From NCBI GenBank assembly GCA_950295325.1, contig OX485807.1, positions 23,841,666-23,905,665 of the forward strand: DNA of 64,000 nucleotides, read 5' to 3'. Both the position numbers and the translations under genes were made by a program. The notes under the pieces are model-generated. The model ran no database searches, had not been told where the DNA came from, and worked only from the letters and a program-made list of their open reading frames with translations. Within the stretch, counting starts at the first letter, position 1. Each line of letters opens with the position of its first letter. Below, piece by piece: positions 1-10,900 of this stretch. This DNA comes from Polytrichum commune (Eukaryota; Streptophyta; Polytrichopsida; Polytrichales; Polytrichaceae).

Positions 1-109
1 TCCTGATACGAAACTTGCTGATATTTGTGGGAAAAATTTGTAGTCATTCTCAAAATTTTGCAAGCATGCAAAAAAATCAATTCCTTTGGAGCTGAAATTG
101 CCTTGGTCG

Positions 110-3100
110 CTATCTAGTAATTTGGAATTGATCACCAACAGTACCATTTGTTGAGATGAACTGCACAAAACCCACAACCCACCGAATTTGTCAATATTAA
201 CTTCATACTTGTCATAATCTAAGAATGCTAGGTTTCAAGGAGCTCAATTGCAAAAAAATGTTTGACGGCACTGTAGAGCACACATCACCTAGTACACCTC
301 ACAATATATTTCTTTCCCAATTGACAGCAAATAGAAAGATTATGAAACCTCCTACCTGAAATGAGAGGTTACTTGTATTTGCTTGGAGATAACTGTAACC
401 ATAGTCTTTAATCCGCACTAAACTCCATGCTGGAGGCTGCCATTACCAATGCAAACCAATTAATCAAATGTAAAATTTCTTGTCACAGAAAGTATGAGTT
501 TGACATGCTTCCCGGACTTCCTGGACTTTAATCAATTTCATTCCATTGCATAAAGGTTTCTTCTATTAATCAATGAATTGATGGAGTTCAGTTCTACTTA
601 CAGTATTAGAGTCAGTGTCATCAAGGGTGTAACCAGCAGTTCCGATGACAACATGAACAGGAGCTGTGTAATTTGCATTGTTGTAGGTGTCTATTCCTGC
701 GCTATTCTTTGTTGGAGACCCTAAGCATGTGCTTGAATAGACAGCACATGTGCGCTCGTAGTTGTGCACATGTCCCCACACAGCGAAATCCACCTGCAAA
801 TGCATCTTATGAGGTTAGAGGTGCCATTTATATCTTATATGATCATGTTAGTACTCACATTTGAATCCTCATATAATTAACCGAATCTAGTGCGAATTTA
901 GGGTCTATGGATTAGTCCATCATTGTCATGGATCATGGTTTAAGGTTTAGGGTACTGGTTGAGGACAATGATGGACTAAGTAACAAACAAATGGACCTCA
1001 GTGATTTGTATGACACGAAATCTGCCTACCTTGGCATTCAACAGTAAGGGTTCGATCTGAGGAGCAAAAGCTGAATCCACAGCAGGTGTGATCAAGTTGA
1101 TGATATTTGTATACGAAGAATATGCTGGGCGGTGCCTGCACGAATGAGTCAGAAGGTCAAATAAGAACAACCTGTAAGTTACCTTAGAAATGTGACATTT
1201 AATATTTTCTACCATCATAGACAAATGGGTAGTAAGAGAGAAGGTCGCACATTGAAGTAAGGATAGGATATGCTACCCTATTTTATTACAGTTTCTATAC
1301 TCATGCCACAGCGATATGACAGCAACCTCGAAACTTACCCAGTAAAAACAATCCATGGAGTGATTGTGCGATTGACTGCTGCAAGGTCCGCTTTAATCCA
1401 GTTGTACTGTTGACGGCAAACAAGCACCAGAATTCAGAAATTCACCAGCCAATTTTAAATTATGTGCCGTAATATTGCATCCCACTCAATATGGATTTAG
1501 GGCTTAGAGTTTGAGGTGGATTGAGAATTATGCGAAGGAATAGCCTTGGCAAAGCCCTTCAAAATTCATAATGAAAGCAGAAATGAAGGAAGCCCAATCT
1601 TGTTTATGATCTGGAAGTAGATTGATAGATACCTGCTCACTGCCACTAGTCCAATTGTGTTCGGTGGACATGATGGTGAAATGCACCGGCCCTGAAGCGA
1701 AGGAGTACCAGGGTTTGTCTGCTGCAGATGTGGGCATTGGGAAGTATGCCTCATATGGCACACCGATTTCTCCTCCGGAGTCTTTTGAAGTATATATAGA
1801 TCCCGAGTCAGGAAAGTCTCTGCCAAAATATGTGAAACCGTTCAGTTCGAGAAATTCGTACTCACACCCGAAGTAAGCACAGTAGGTATGATCTCAAAGC
1901 GTCACCAACACGCCAATCCTTGTAGTGGAACACAGTTCTCGAGGATATGTGACAATGCAGGACCGTAAAGGTTTACTGGAATCTGGAGTATCCACTTTTG
2001 TGGAAGATTGATTGGAGATATCGACGGAAATTATCAATCACACGCAAAGAAGTAGATCCGTGAAGCAGAAAAAACGTGTCCTCTTTGCAAAGGCAATATG
2101 ATCTCAAAGCATCACCAACACGTCGATTCTCGTAGTGGAATACAGTTCTTGAGGATCTCTGACAATGCATGACCATAAAGGTTTACTGAAATCTGGATTA
2201 TTTGTGGAAGATTGATTGGGGAGAATTTGAAGGTTAAGGTACTGACGGAAATCGTCGACCAACTACAAAGAAGAAAATGTGTGATTATGCAGAGGAAATC
2301 TGTACCTCTCGTGATTGCCGATGGCAGTCATGTAGGAAACCCTGGAGGCGACAGGATTAATCAACTCCAAGAATGAATCCCATTCCACCATGAACCCCGT
2401 GGCATAGCTGATGTCGCCTATATGAAGTACCAGATCCATGTCGCTTCTTTTAGCCAATGCGTCATTAACTCCAATTGCTCCAGGCTGCACATCAGCAGTG
2501 ATGCAAAAATTATTATTGATGCGTGTGTAAAGTGAGCCTATTTTCTTGATGATTCCTCCAACCATCTGCTTGAAGAGCTCTGAGTCTAAGTGATTGTTAG
2601 ACATGTTGATCTGCTGATAAGCCTATTGTTGAGATTGTTCCACTTCCGTTCACCAAATCTTAACATATAAGTACTGAGCCTGGGTAATGTTGTTGTACAT
2701 TAAGATAGTGTTCACTGGAGTTGTCGCGCTCGCCTTTGCCCATGTCTCCATAAATGACTGCCCTCACAGAGCTTGCGCCAGCGGCTGGGGGCGTGGTGAA
2801 ATTTTTGCTCGTACTCCATCCAGCGCTTGCACTGTATACGAAACACGACCAAGTCTTAGGTGCGGCCTTCTAAGTTTTTCGCCTTCACCCTCTTTTAACT
2901 TCCACATCTCAAAATCGACATTCTGTGATTAATTTTTGTACGTAATCTTATAAAATACCTAACACGAGAAAGAAGTGAAAGACGAAAGGAATGGTATTCA
3001 TTCGGATGACGCAGATGTGGTAAAATTTTAGTGAAACCATGCCAAGAAAGATGAACGTGAAGTTATTCAACATTCTACCTTCCATAGGAATAACTGTAAG

Positions 3101-5954
3101 ATGTAGAAGGAGTGAGGCCTGTCATCACCGCTGTGTGAATGTATCCGGGGTCGTGCCATCCAAAATCATTGGCAGGATTAGACGCATTAGCTGCACACAC
3201 AGTGATCCATCCAAAATAAGAAATCCTGCCGATACATCATATGGTCGAGCTATATACAATCCTTCATTTCTTCCCATCTGTAGTACACTGGCTACTCTGC
3301 ATGCTTATAAAATTTCGTCGGTTAATGACTTACTAGAGGACATATCGATTTGAGTCCTGTCCGATTACACGTTGCTTAAATTACAATATTATTTGTCCTA
3401 CGAGATCTTACAGGACATTTGCGACGCTGTGAAGGTGGAAACGCTCGAATTAACGAGGGAGGCGCCATTGTATGCCACTTGCTGCGAGACACTGTCGCCA
3501 CTCACCCAGGTCAATCTCATCTGCCAATATGCCAAAAGACTTCTGTAAGTATAACTTCCTATGCAGCAGTTTGCAACTCAGCGAGGAGTCAGTCTGAGGC
3601 TATTTAGCACCTGACATGCATATATACTTATGTCGTACTTGATTAGGATGCTAGCCCATCTTTGATTTGTTGACATAAAGTGGAATAATTAGTACTACCA
3701 AGTAGTGGCAGTGGAGTCACAGAGGAACGATGGCCATAGAGTGGAGACTTAGGGTTGCCAATTTCCCAAAAGACTTCTGTAAGTACTTCTGCAACAATTT
3801 GAAACTCAGTTTGCAGTCTTTCTGAGGCTAATTAACCACCTGACATGCATACATATGCCGCAATTAGCATGCTCGATCTTTGTTAATATGCAACGCATAT
3901 TAAAATACATACCTGAGTGGCAGTGGAGTCCACTGAGGAAAGATGGCCATAGAGTGGAGACTTAGGGTTGGCAAACGGGAGCGCGGCGGATGTATTGAGC
4001 ACGCAAGGTACCAGGAAGCCACCCGTGAAGAATACGAAGGTGATGTCCGTTCGGATGTTGATCAACCGGAAGGTTAAGGAGCCACTGCAAGTGGTTGTCA
4101 AGCAATGTCCGGCCACCGAGTGCTGGCATGTGGACTTGTTACAGGATGTATAAAGGGGATCGTTTTCCAGCTTCTGGTACTGCAGGACCATTCATCACAT
4201 CATCAGACTCTTAAGACACCAATCTTATTGAGTTATGGCTGGATTTCTGTCAAAGCACTCTCCGCAGTAGGAGATTCATTTGAATTTTGAAGGATAGAGC
4301 TCACCACCGCACCGTTCAAAACAATGAAGTTGCTTCCTGTAAACTAAACTCAATAGTATAACCTATTATTACAATTTTCATGAAAGTTTGAACGCATTCA
4401 ACACAACATGACCTTCACTAAGTTAGAGCCCAGCTTTCCTCAGAAAGTAACCGGTTTAAATACTCTTCCATTAAGCAGGAAAGTGAATTTTCCTATGCAA
4501 TAGTTGCTACAGGGTGAGTTACGGAAGTTGACATGAATTGTATCTGCTCCAGATTAGAGAATGAAAAAGCAGGTTCGAGTGTAAACTGTGAAACGCATAC
4601 CTTGACAGGATAGTGACAGGTGTAAGGATTGGAGCTCGTGTCTCCAGTTTCAATATACAGCGCTGATACTGACAGACACTCATCCGTGCCGCTGGTTCCC
4701 AAACCCAAGCAGAAAGAAGCAAATTACATGAGCACCATAAATAATAACCTAGTCTGGTTTGCACAATGAATGCACGAGTGTCCAAGTTGATTGTTCCAGA
4801 AGTCCGTAGCTGGAGGTAGGGTATGATTTGCCAAGGATGATTTTCCTCACGGAATCCTCCATTAATTGATTCAAACAGGAAGCAGTACTTTGATCGTCTT
4901 GACCATTACGGAGTTGAGCTCTATCATTCCAAAGGAGGAGAGAAGTTCCTCCCTTTCAAGAGACTCCGAATCTTGAAGAAACTTAGTCCAAACTAACCGG
5001 TAAATTTTAGTAACCGTGAGTCATGCATAGGTTGCTACTACTTCCCCGGATTCACTGCAATTCTTGATCTCACTTGAACTGCACAACATGAACTTGGAGA
5101 ACACTATGTCTAACCTCAGCTACTGTATACTCTCAAGCAGATTGTTTAACGGGTCAAAACATCAACCTTCTACCAATTCAACTTCCAAAGCAACACCACC
5201 ACAAATCAAAGCAAGGCTCACTGCATCAATCAATTCATCACGAAGAATACTGCTTGAAGCTGAGTAACCGAGAGAAGGAAGAAAGTCTCAATTTGCGGTA
5301 CTGTAACGATGACATCTAGTCTTGATGCAGTAGTTTTAAGCCCGTAGTTCAAATTCCTACAAAATTTACATAGATCTTTCGGTTGAATCATCGTAGTTGA
5401 AGTAAAACTGCAAGCTGAATTAGTAACAGGTGAATGTGCTATCAAATTCAGGTGCATATGTGGAGAGTCTAATTAGTGCAATGTATTGCTCACTTGGCAG
5501 TCATAGGCGACATGATACCAATCCAATCCGAGCTGTCCGGGTTCGACACTCCGCTTACTGTCACGGTCACATTCTGCACATCCGCCAGGCTTCCGGAAGC
5601 ATCAATTGTCATGCCGATGTAAGGGTTAGGATCTTTGCACTGGGCGAGGTGTCGACGTCTATTGATACTGCTGAATACTTCATTCCGCAACACATGTTGC
5701 TCAGGATGTGATGGTATTCCTCCGGCAGCAGTACTAGCACTGGATGTTGTTGATGAATCATCTTTTGCCTGCAGCCTCCTTTCGACTGTGATGAATCCAG
5801 CACTCGGTTGCTCATGTTCTTTTGCAAATTCTCGCCCTGATGCTGGGTTCGTGCTCAGAATCATCAATAGACTGATGGTGAAGACGAACATAGCCATAGA
5901 CGAGTGCAGATTGCACAAACTAATTGTCAACATCGACTTCTTCATATTCGTCAT
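110..5954 (-). CDS. Purple acid phosphatase, high-molecular-weight plant type (PAP27/PAP1-like), 13 exons
   Basis: Metallophosphoesterase that hydrolyses phosphate esters; plant relatives are secreted, vacuolar or plastidic. Exons in transcript order on the minus strand: 5954-5494, 4691-4601, 4179-3913, 3520-3412, 3190-3079, 2831-2699, 2484-2306, 1819-1633, 1406-1339, 1135-1030, 793-602, 436-356, 160-110. The total is 2037 bases and 678 residues, with all phases consistent. Residues about 20-40 form a hydrophobic signal-like segment. The N-terminal domain carries DWIGI and CHYPVK (about 182-187), followed by FGWHDPGYIHTAVMTGL. The metal-ligand blocks are complete: GDMG (about 375), GDISY (414), GNHER (447), GHRP (536) and GHVH (578). 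The protein ends in the usual short C-terminal block and a TAG stop. The start is the first ATG of exon 1; an alternative is Met20. Two tandem duplications lie in its introns. Family assignment is very secure; substrate and location are not. Confidence 0.93.
1884..2304 (-). repeat. Tandem duplication of about 210 bp inside intron 7 of the acid phosphatase gene
   Basis: The stretch starting TATGATCTCAAAGCGTCACC near 1888 recurs from about 2097 with scattered substitutions. The following blocks (GTAGTGGAA-ACAGTTCT, GACAATGCA-GACC, TAAAGGTTTACTG, GTGGAAGATTGATTGG) recur in the same order. The two units are about 1884-2093 and 2094-2304. The second unit runs up to the 3' edge of exon 7 (2306-2484). 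No coding sequence is involved. Confidence 0.85.
3530..3980 (-). repeat. Tandem duplication (about 210-235 bp) spanning exon 3 end and intron 3 of the acid phosphatase gene
   Basis: Unit A (about 3530-3766) and unit B (about 3767-3980) share CAAAAGACTTCTGTAAGTA at one end. They also share CTGAGGCTA, CACCTGACATGCATA, GTGGCAGTGGAGT and GCCATAGAGTGGAGACTTAG in the same order. Unit B contains the real 3' end of exon 3 (to 3913). Unit A contains a decayed copy of that exon end. Confidence 0.85.
3703..3766 (-). pseudogene. Decayed duplicate of the 3' end of acid phosphatase exon 3
   Basis: Read on the minus strand, this matches the real exon end at 3980-3913 (encoding ANPKSPLYGHLSS and the residues after it). 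It has lost bases around the Ser-Val-Asp codons, which shifts the frame. Its donor position no longer shows the GTATGT present at 3912. It therefore sits as a non-functional exon fragment in intron 3, produced by the local tandem duplication. Confidence 0.75.
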
Positions 5955-7000
5955 ACAGCTGAATCAATTGTGGAATTGTTATAAGTTCTGCTGTGCAGGA
6001 TGTATAGACTAGAGCTCAAGTTTTTAGTTCTGTGCACTTACAAATTACATCCCACTCATGAAAATATTTGCAGCCAAGAGCCCGCCGTGGGAATGTAATC
6101 TAACACATGAAGCCGACTCCGATAGTGTAACATCGTATGTCTGGGAATTTTATACTATTTGGCCGACCTAGATTTTCGAATCCTAGATATGCTTCCATCA
6201 CTTCCATCACTTCCGAACCTTCGCCTTTGTTTCCACTTCCTGCTGCTTGAGATGACATGACAAGGCTAGCAGATTGCTACTATGGTGCCCATGATGACCC
6301 TTTGCCAAAGTTGCTGAGAAATTGTAAGAGTAGTAGTACTGCCGGCTTCTGTTGCTACGAAACCTCGAAGTTGTGTGCAACTGACTCGTCTTGCCACCGG
6401 CCGAAAGTTCTTTCGGAAAGCTCGGAAGAAGAAAGGAGCGGGAAGGTTCACGTTTGTTTTGCAACGACGGCCCGGCGAGCTCGCTTGGCAAACAGCAAGA
6501 ACAAAATTGGATTCTGCATGTAGTGCTTCGTCGTTAACCCCTAAACCCTTTTAACATGTTCATACCAATTGTGTATTCTTCTCTTAATACTCTCTTCATA
6601 ATGGATAACAACCAACTCCCTACCAAAACTCCGGTTGAATTAATGGATAACTCTAATATGTATCAGATATTGTTCATGAGGAGCCCTGCTATAGCTCGAC
6701 ATATCGACAAGATTTGAGATGGCGAGTGCTATGAAATGTGCATTAAACTCTGGGTGTCAAGAAGAACAACTTCGCAAAGACAACAAGCTATTAGTATCTA
6801 TCAAAATTCACATCAAAGTATTTAGTCATATTGTATAATCTCATAACATCGTATGTAGAGAGGCCCAAACCACGTTCCAAAAGTGTTTAGGGGTTCAATG
6901 GAAGGGATAAGAAGGACAATTGTTAAATATAGACTAAGTCCAAGTCCATGATTATAACATGTTGAGTTCTATCAAAGGATCCTACAATAGGATTGTATAA
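5955..7000. other. Upstream region of the acid phosphatase gene, no gene seen
   Basis: This is the 5' flank of the minus-strand phosphatase gene and presumably holds its promoter and leader. No protein family is recognisable on either strand. The sequence becomes AT-rich and repeat-like beyond about 6.5 kb. Confidence 0.5.
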
Positions 7001-7136
7001 TAAGATCCTCCAATAAAATATGTAGAGTTCATTATGATAATATTATGACACGTGTTTTGATTATATAGTAAGATCCTCCAATAAATTATGTAGAGTTGGT
7101 TATGATAATATTATAGCATGTGTTTGGATTGTGTAT
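7001..7136. repeat. Two tandem 68-bp units
   Basis: TAAGATCCTCCAATAAA starts at 7001 and again at 7069. Each is followed by TATGTAGAGTT and then TTATGATAATATTAT. The two units differ at a handful of positions. A looser match to the start of the unit lies just upstream near 6976. Confidence 0.8.
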
Positions 7137-7587
7137 TCTCTATTCAACATTTATTCTATAATTCACACAAAAACTAGAATTTCTTTTTCATCACATCTTC
7201 ACCCTTAAATGCTTAAGCAACCCGAAATGGGTTGCCACCTAATATTCTACCGGGTTTGAAATCCACCATGTGGCCATCTACATGGATGGTAAGGTAACTA
7301 CTGGTGTAGGGTGGTGCTCACTATCATGTGAGCCAAAATAACATGTAAAAACCTCATACTCCAAGCATGTAGGATTTTTTTGGTTGGGTTGGCATTGCTT
7401 GTTGTGGGAGGTGGTTCCATATGTTGCTCAAATGTAGGAGCCATATATAAGAGCCAATATCTTTCACATATGATGCTCAATTTGGGTGGGTATTTGTTCT
7501 CTTAGGATAAGGTGGCGGTTGTGCACAACTTGACCAGATAGATTTGAAAAAATAAACTTAGTGCACACTACACATGTTGCTTGCCCC

Positions 7588-8049
7588 CTGAAAAAGGAGA
7601 ATCTCCCTCAATGAAGTCATGTGGCCCCTCCAACTTTGAGGGTGATGGACTTCATCTAGATTTGCTCAAAAATACCCAAATTTTTGGGAGTAACTCATTT
7701 GTCATCCATATACCATATTATGGCAAAGTTGTCAACTTTCCAAAATTTATGGCATGACCGAAATGGTCATATAAACAAAAACAAAAACAAACCAAAAAAA
7801 AAAAATTAAAAAAAAAAAACTTTAGTTGTCCCCTAGATGAAGGTCTTGTTCATATGTCAAGCTGGCCTAGCAAATATGGTCCAATTGACTTCAAATTTTC
7901 ACAGCAAGAATATATGGTAGCCTAGTTCAAATCGGTACAGTCGGATTTGAAGAAAAAATAAAATTTATTTTTCTACATAACAGAAAGGTCCAGCATTGAT
8001 GTTGGATGCGCCCAAACATGAAATATGAAGACTTGAGCGTTTAGGGGTT
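7588..8049 (+). repeat. Dispersed repeat family B, copy 1
   Basis: This block of roughly 460 bp is repeated in the same orientation at about 58511-58972. Shared landmarks in order are GTGGCCCCTCCAACTTTGAG, GGTGATGGACTTCATCTA, ATATTATGGCAAAGTTG, a poly-A/CAAAA tract and a GGGGTT-containing end. It has no open frame, so it is probably a non-autonomous mobile element. The class is not determined. Confidence 0.7.
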
Positions 8050-8859
8050 AATAACATAACATTCAAATAATCACTAAAGATCCACATATCTCTTGTAAAA
8101 TATTGATAAATCAAAAGTGTAGAGTCTGTATTTTGAAAATACGTCCAAATTTACTTAAATACGTCATTCAGTTCACTCCCTAATTGGTACACATATTGTA
8201 CATTTCAAGTGATACAGAAAGGAATTAGGGTGTTCCCTCTCGCTCATTTGGGTAACCGGTCCTAATTCATGTGCTTATATTACTTGAACTTCTATAATTA
8301 TATGGTGGGGTCACTAGCTAGAAAGATTATTGTCTGTTTCATCCATCCGTTGCGCTATGTATGGTATAAGTGTATGTTTCTTGTACCTTACTCGTCCTTT
8401 CACTTGACTTGTACATTCTAAAATGGGACTCCAAAAAAACATGTACTTCTTCTTAGACATAGCTATTGAGATTGTCTATCACTTCTAGTAGCGTGATCAT
8501 AAATTTTCCTTAATGGTAATTCAAATGTTCATGCCACGAAGTGCTCACATTCCAAGAGGTATTTTGATAATTTGATGGCTTCAAGATTGTATTTTTATTT
8601 ACAGTTTTCACCAATCTATCTAGTATATGTCATTTCAACCCATGTTTAACAAATTTCTCATTGAAATGATGAGACTTGTTATCTAAACATGATGAAATTT
8701 CATTTACTTGCTTCTCTCTCTCTCTATATATATATATATAACATTTCCCTTTTGTGATCATAGTTGGAGAAAACCCTTGGAAGTGTTATTTTACAACACA
8801 TCTTCCAAATAATTGTGCTATCTATCTTCAAGCCTTGAAGGTTAAGTAGACGGGTCTTA

Positions 8860-9210
8860 AGTGGCTTGTTTTCTTGATTGGGCCCCTAGATCTGATTGGT
8901 ATGTGGTTCAGTGAGGATCAAACACCCTGAAGACACATGTTTAATAGAGATTGGACTTCGTCGTCAAATATTAATACCCACTTTACATTCAATAATGAAT
9001 AAAATTGGGAAGACCTATGTATCCAATTAACAAACCAACAAACATGCACTTCCAATAACCATGACTAAATCATAAGATTTTTGTCAATTCTCAACATGAC
9101 TTTTGTCAATGTTTCATTGTAGACTTGGTAATACAACCCGAGTCTTATTGTGTAAATCTAATCGGTAGAAGTTGGGCAACACGAAAACTGAACCCAATTA
9201 CGTACACCCA
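8860..9210 (+). repeat. Dispersed repeat family C, copy 1
   Basis: It matches 44326-44700 in the same orientation. Shared landmarks are GATTGGTATGTGGTT, GTGAGGATCAAA, AATTGGGAAGAC, AACAAACATGCACTTCCAAT and CATCTAATCGG-like text. No coding potential is seen. It is probably a non-autonomous transposon of unknown class. Confidence 0.65.
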
Positions 9211-9452
9211 CCCACACACACCTTTACGTAGATCACCTACCGCAAGTCTTCGGTCTAAGGTTCGATGACCTCTTCGGTGACGAAAGTACTCGGCCTATTC
9301 AAAGCCGAACTCCGAACTACCTTGCTACCGGCCCCACACACCCAAGTCACACATGCTTGCTTCGATTATATCAAATGAAGAAGGTTCCGAAATGCTTGAT
9401 CCCGTGTGCTCTTGTGCTACACGGGGTCGGTGTAGGGCCGCTGTGAAACCAA

Positions 9453-9975
9453 GGGCCACTTTACACCTAGAGGCCGGGCCAATTCGTTGTGTAAGAGGCT
9501 TGAAATCTGCACTTGTGATTGGCCAAAAGGCTAAAATCGGCCCCAAACCCCTTTACACCTAGAGGCTGGGTCGATTGGGTGGCATGGTTTTTTCAATCAA
9601 AAAAACTGCATGGTATGATATGGCCCGAGCTCATTGAATTGGGTGCACCCAAAATAGAAGGCCAGTGTCAAATTTCAATACAATTTCTTTTTAATATACT
9701 ATAATCTTTTCAACGAACCATATCCATTGGATGATGTGGAAATGTGAACAACTCTATGTTAAATTATGCTAGATCCGTTGGAATATGCTACATTTATTAA
9801 ATCGGCCCTAGCTTCTTGACCCTAAGACCTTTACACATGAAAAAATTGACCCCCCCCCCGTTATAATCTTATTGTATATGTGTAGTTGAAGTCGGCCTCC
9901 TGCCCAAAAGGGGTTGAAATTTCATGCGATTGGCCTCAAGGGGAATTGGCCCGGCCTCTACGTGTAAAGTGGCCC
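9453..9975. mobile_element. Harbinger-like MITE (family E, copy 1)
   Basis: Terminal inverted repeats of about 32 bp begin GGGCCACTTTACACCTAGAG at the left; the right end is the inverse, GTGTAAAGTGGCCC. The flanks read CAA on the left and TAA on the right, consistent with a 3-bp TAA-type target duplication. An internal copy of the terminal motif lies near 9548-9575. There is no transposase frame. A second copy with clean TAA flanks is at 60255-60786. Confidence 0.8.
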
Positions 9976-10319
9976 TAAGCAACCATACACTTGGGCCTTG
10001 GAGTCAGAGAATGGCAGCCGGAAAAGAATGAAAGGGCGGGGGGAGGGGGGGTGGGACACCACAAGTTGATGAGATCGATCCAACGAGAACCCCCAAACTC
10101 CTAAGATTTGGACACATGGCGTGGACGGAGGCTAGTCTTAAATTAAAGCGCAAGACCATGGCTCCCTCTCGGTTAAAGTGCACGACTTGTGCTCCTTTCG
10201 GAGCCTTCAATGGTGGTTTGCAAGGGAAGGTTCATACACACAACCCAACCCAAAACAAAACACAACACAACGCGACACAACACAATGCGACACTTTAGAA
10301 GGGTAGCTTTATTACACTT
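9976..10319. other. Intergenic, low-complexity C/A-rich stretch
   Basis: No gene is seen. It includes a G-rich run near 10036-10053 and an imperfect ACAAC/ACACAACGCGAC tract at about 10237-10290 just before the inverted-repeat element. Confidence 0.5.
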
Positions 10320-10900
10320 CTAGCGGTGGGGGTCCCAAGACCGAAGGAACGTTGGAATCGAGCCATCTTTGTTGGTTGAGAGCCACGTTTCGATGCACGA
10401 GGTGTACATTGAAGTCGAAGTCATGAAGTATGGGTGGGTTTAAATACCCCCATCGAGCGTGGCTCGGAGGCCAGGTTCGGTGGGGTTCATTTTTCTGGCC
10501 CTCCCCATTTTGGTCCCTTGGGGACTTTTTTTGGTCTTTTTTTGCTAAATTTGGGTCCTGCGGCCCCAAATTACTCTAGGAAGCCCCCTATGAGATCAAG
10601 TAAGGCCCCACCCAATTAAAAAAATAAGGGACATGTTTTATCCCAACCCTGCCACCCCTCCCGAACCTGGCCTCCGAGCCACGCTCGATGGGGATTTTTA
10701 GGCAAATCCACGAAGTATGATCAGATGAGGTGGCATTTAGTGTGGCAACTGCACCCGATTTGAGGAACTGCACTTCGAGCTTGGGTCCGACTTTGAGTCC
10801 GAAACTGAGGTCCATGAACAAGTGTTTTGGACTCCGAGCTCCTCGGGACCCGTACCCTAATGCAAACTTGCCCTTACATGTTTTATATAGAAGCACTTTT
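10320..10900. repeat. Foldback element with perfect 33-bp inner arms
   Basis: The arm at 10448-10480 (starting CCCCATCGAGCGTGGCTCGG) is the exact inverse of 10661-10693. Weaker inverse similarity continues outward on both sides (the GAAGTATG motifs near 10425 and 10712). The loop is about 180 bp. Open frames on either strand mirror each other because of the symmetry and are not taken as genes. Confidence 0.75.
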
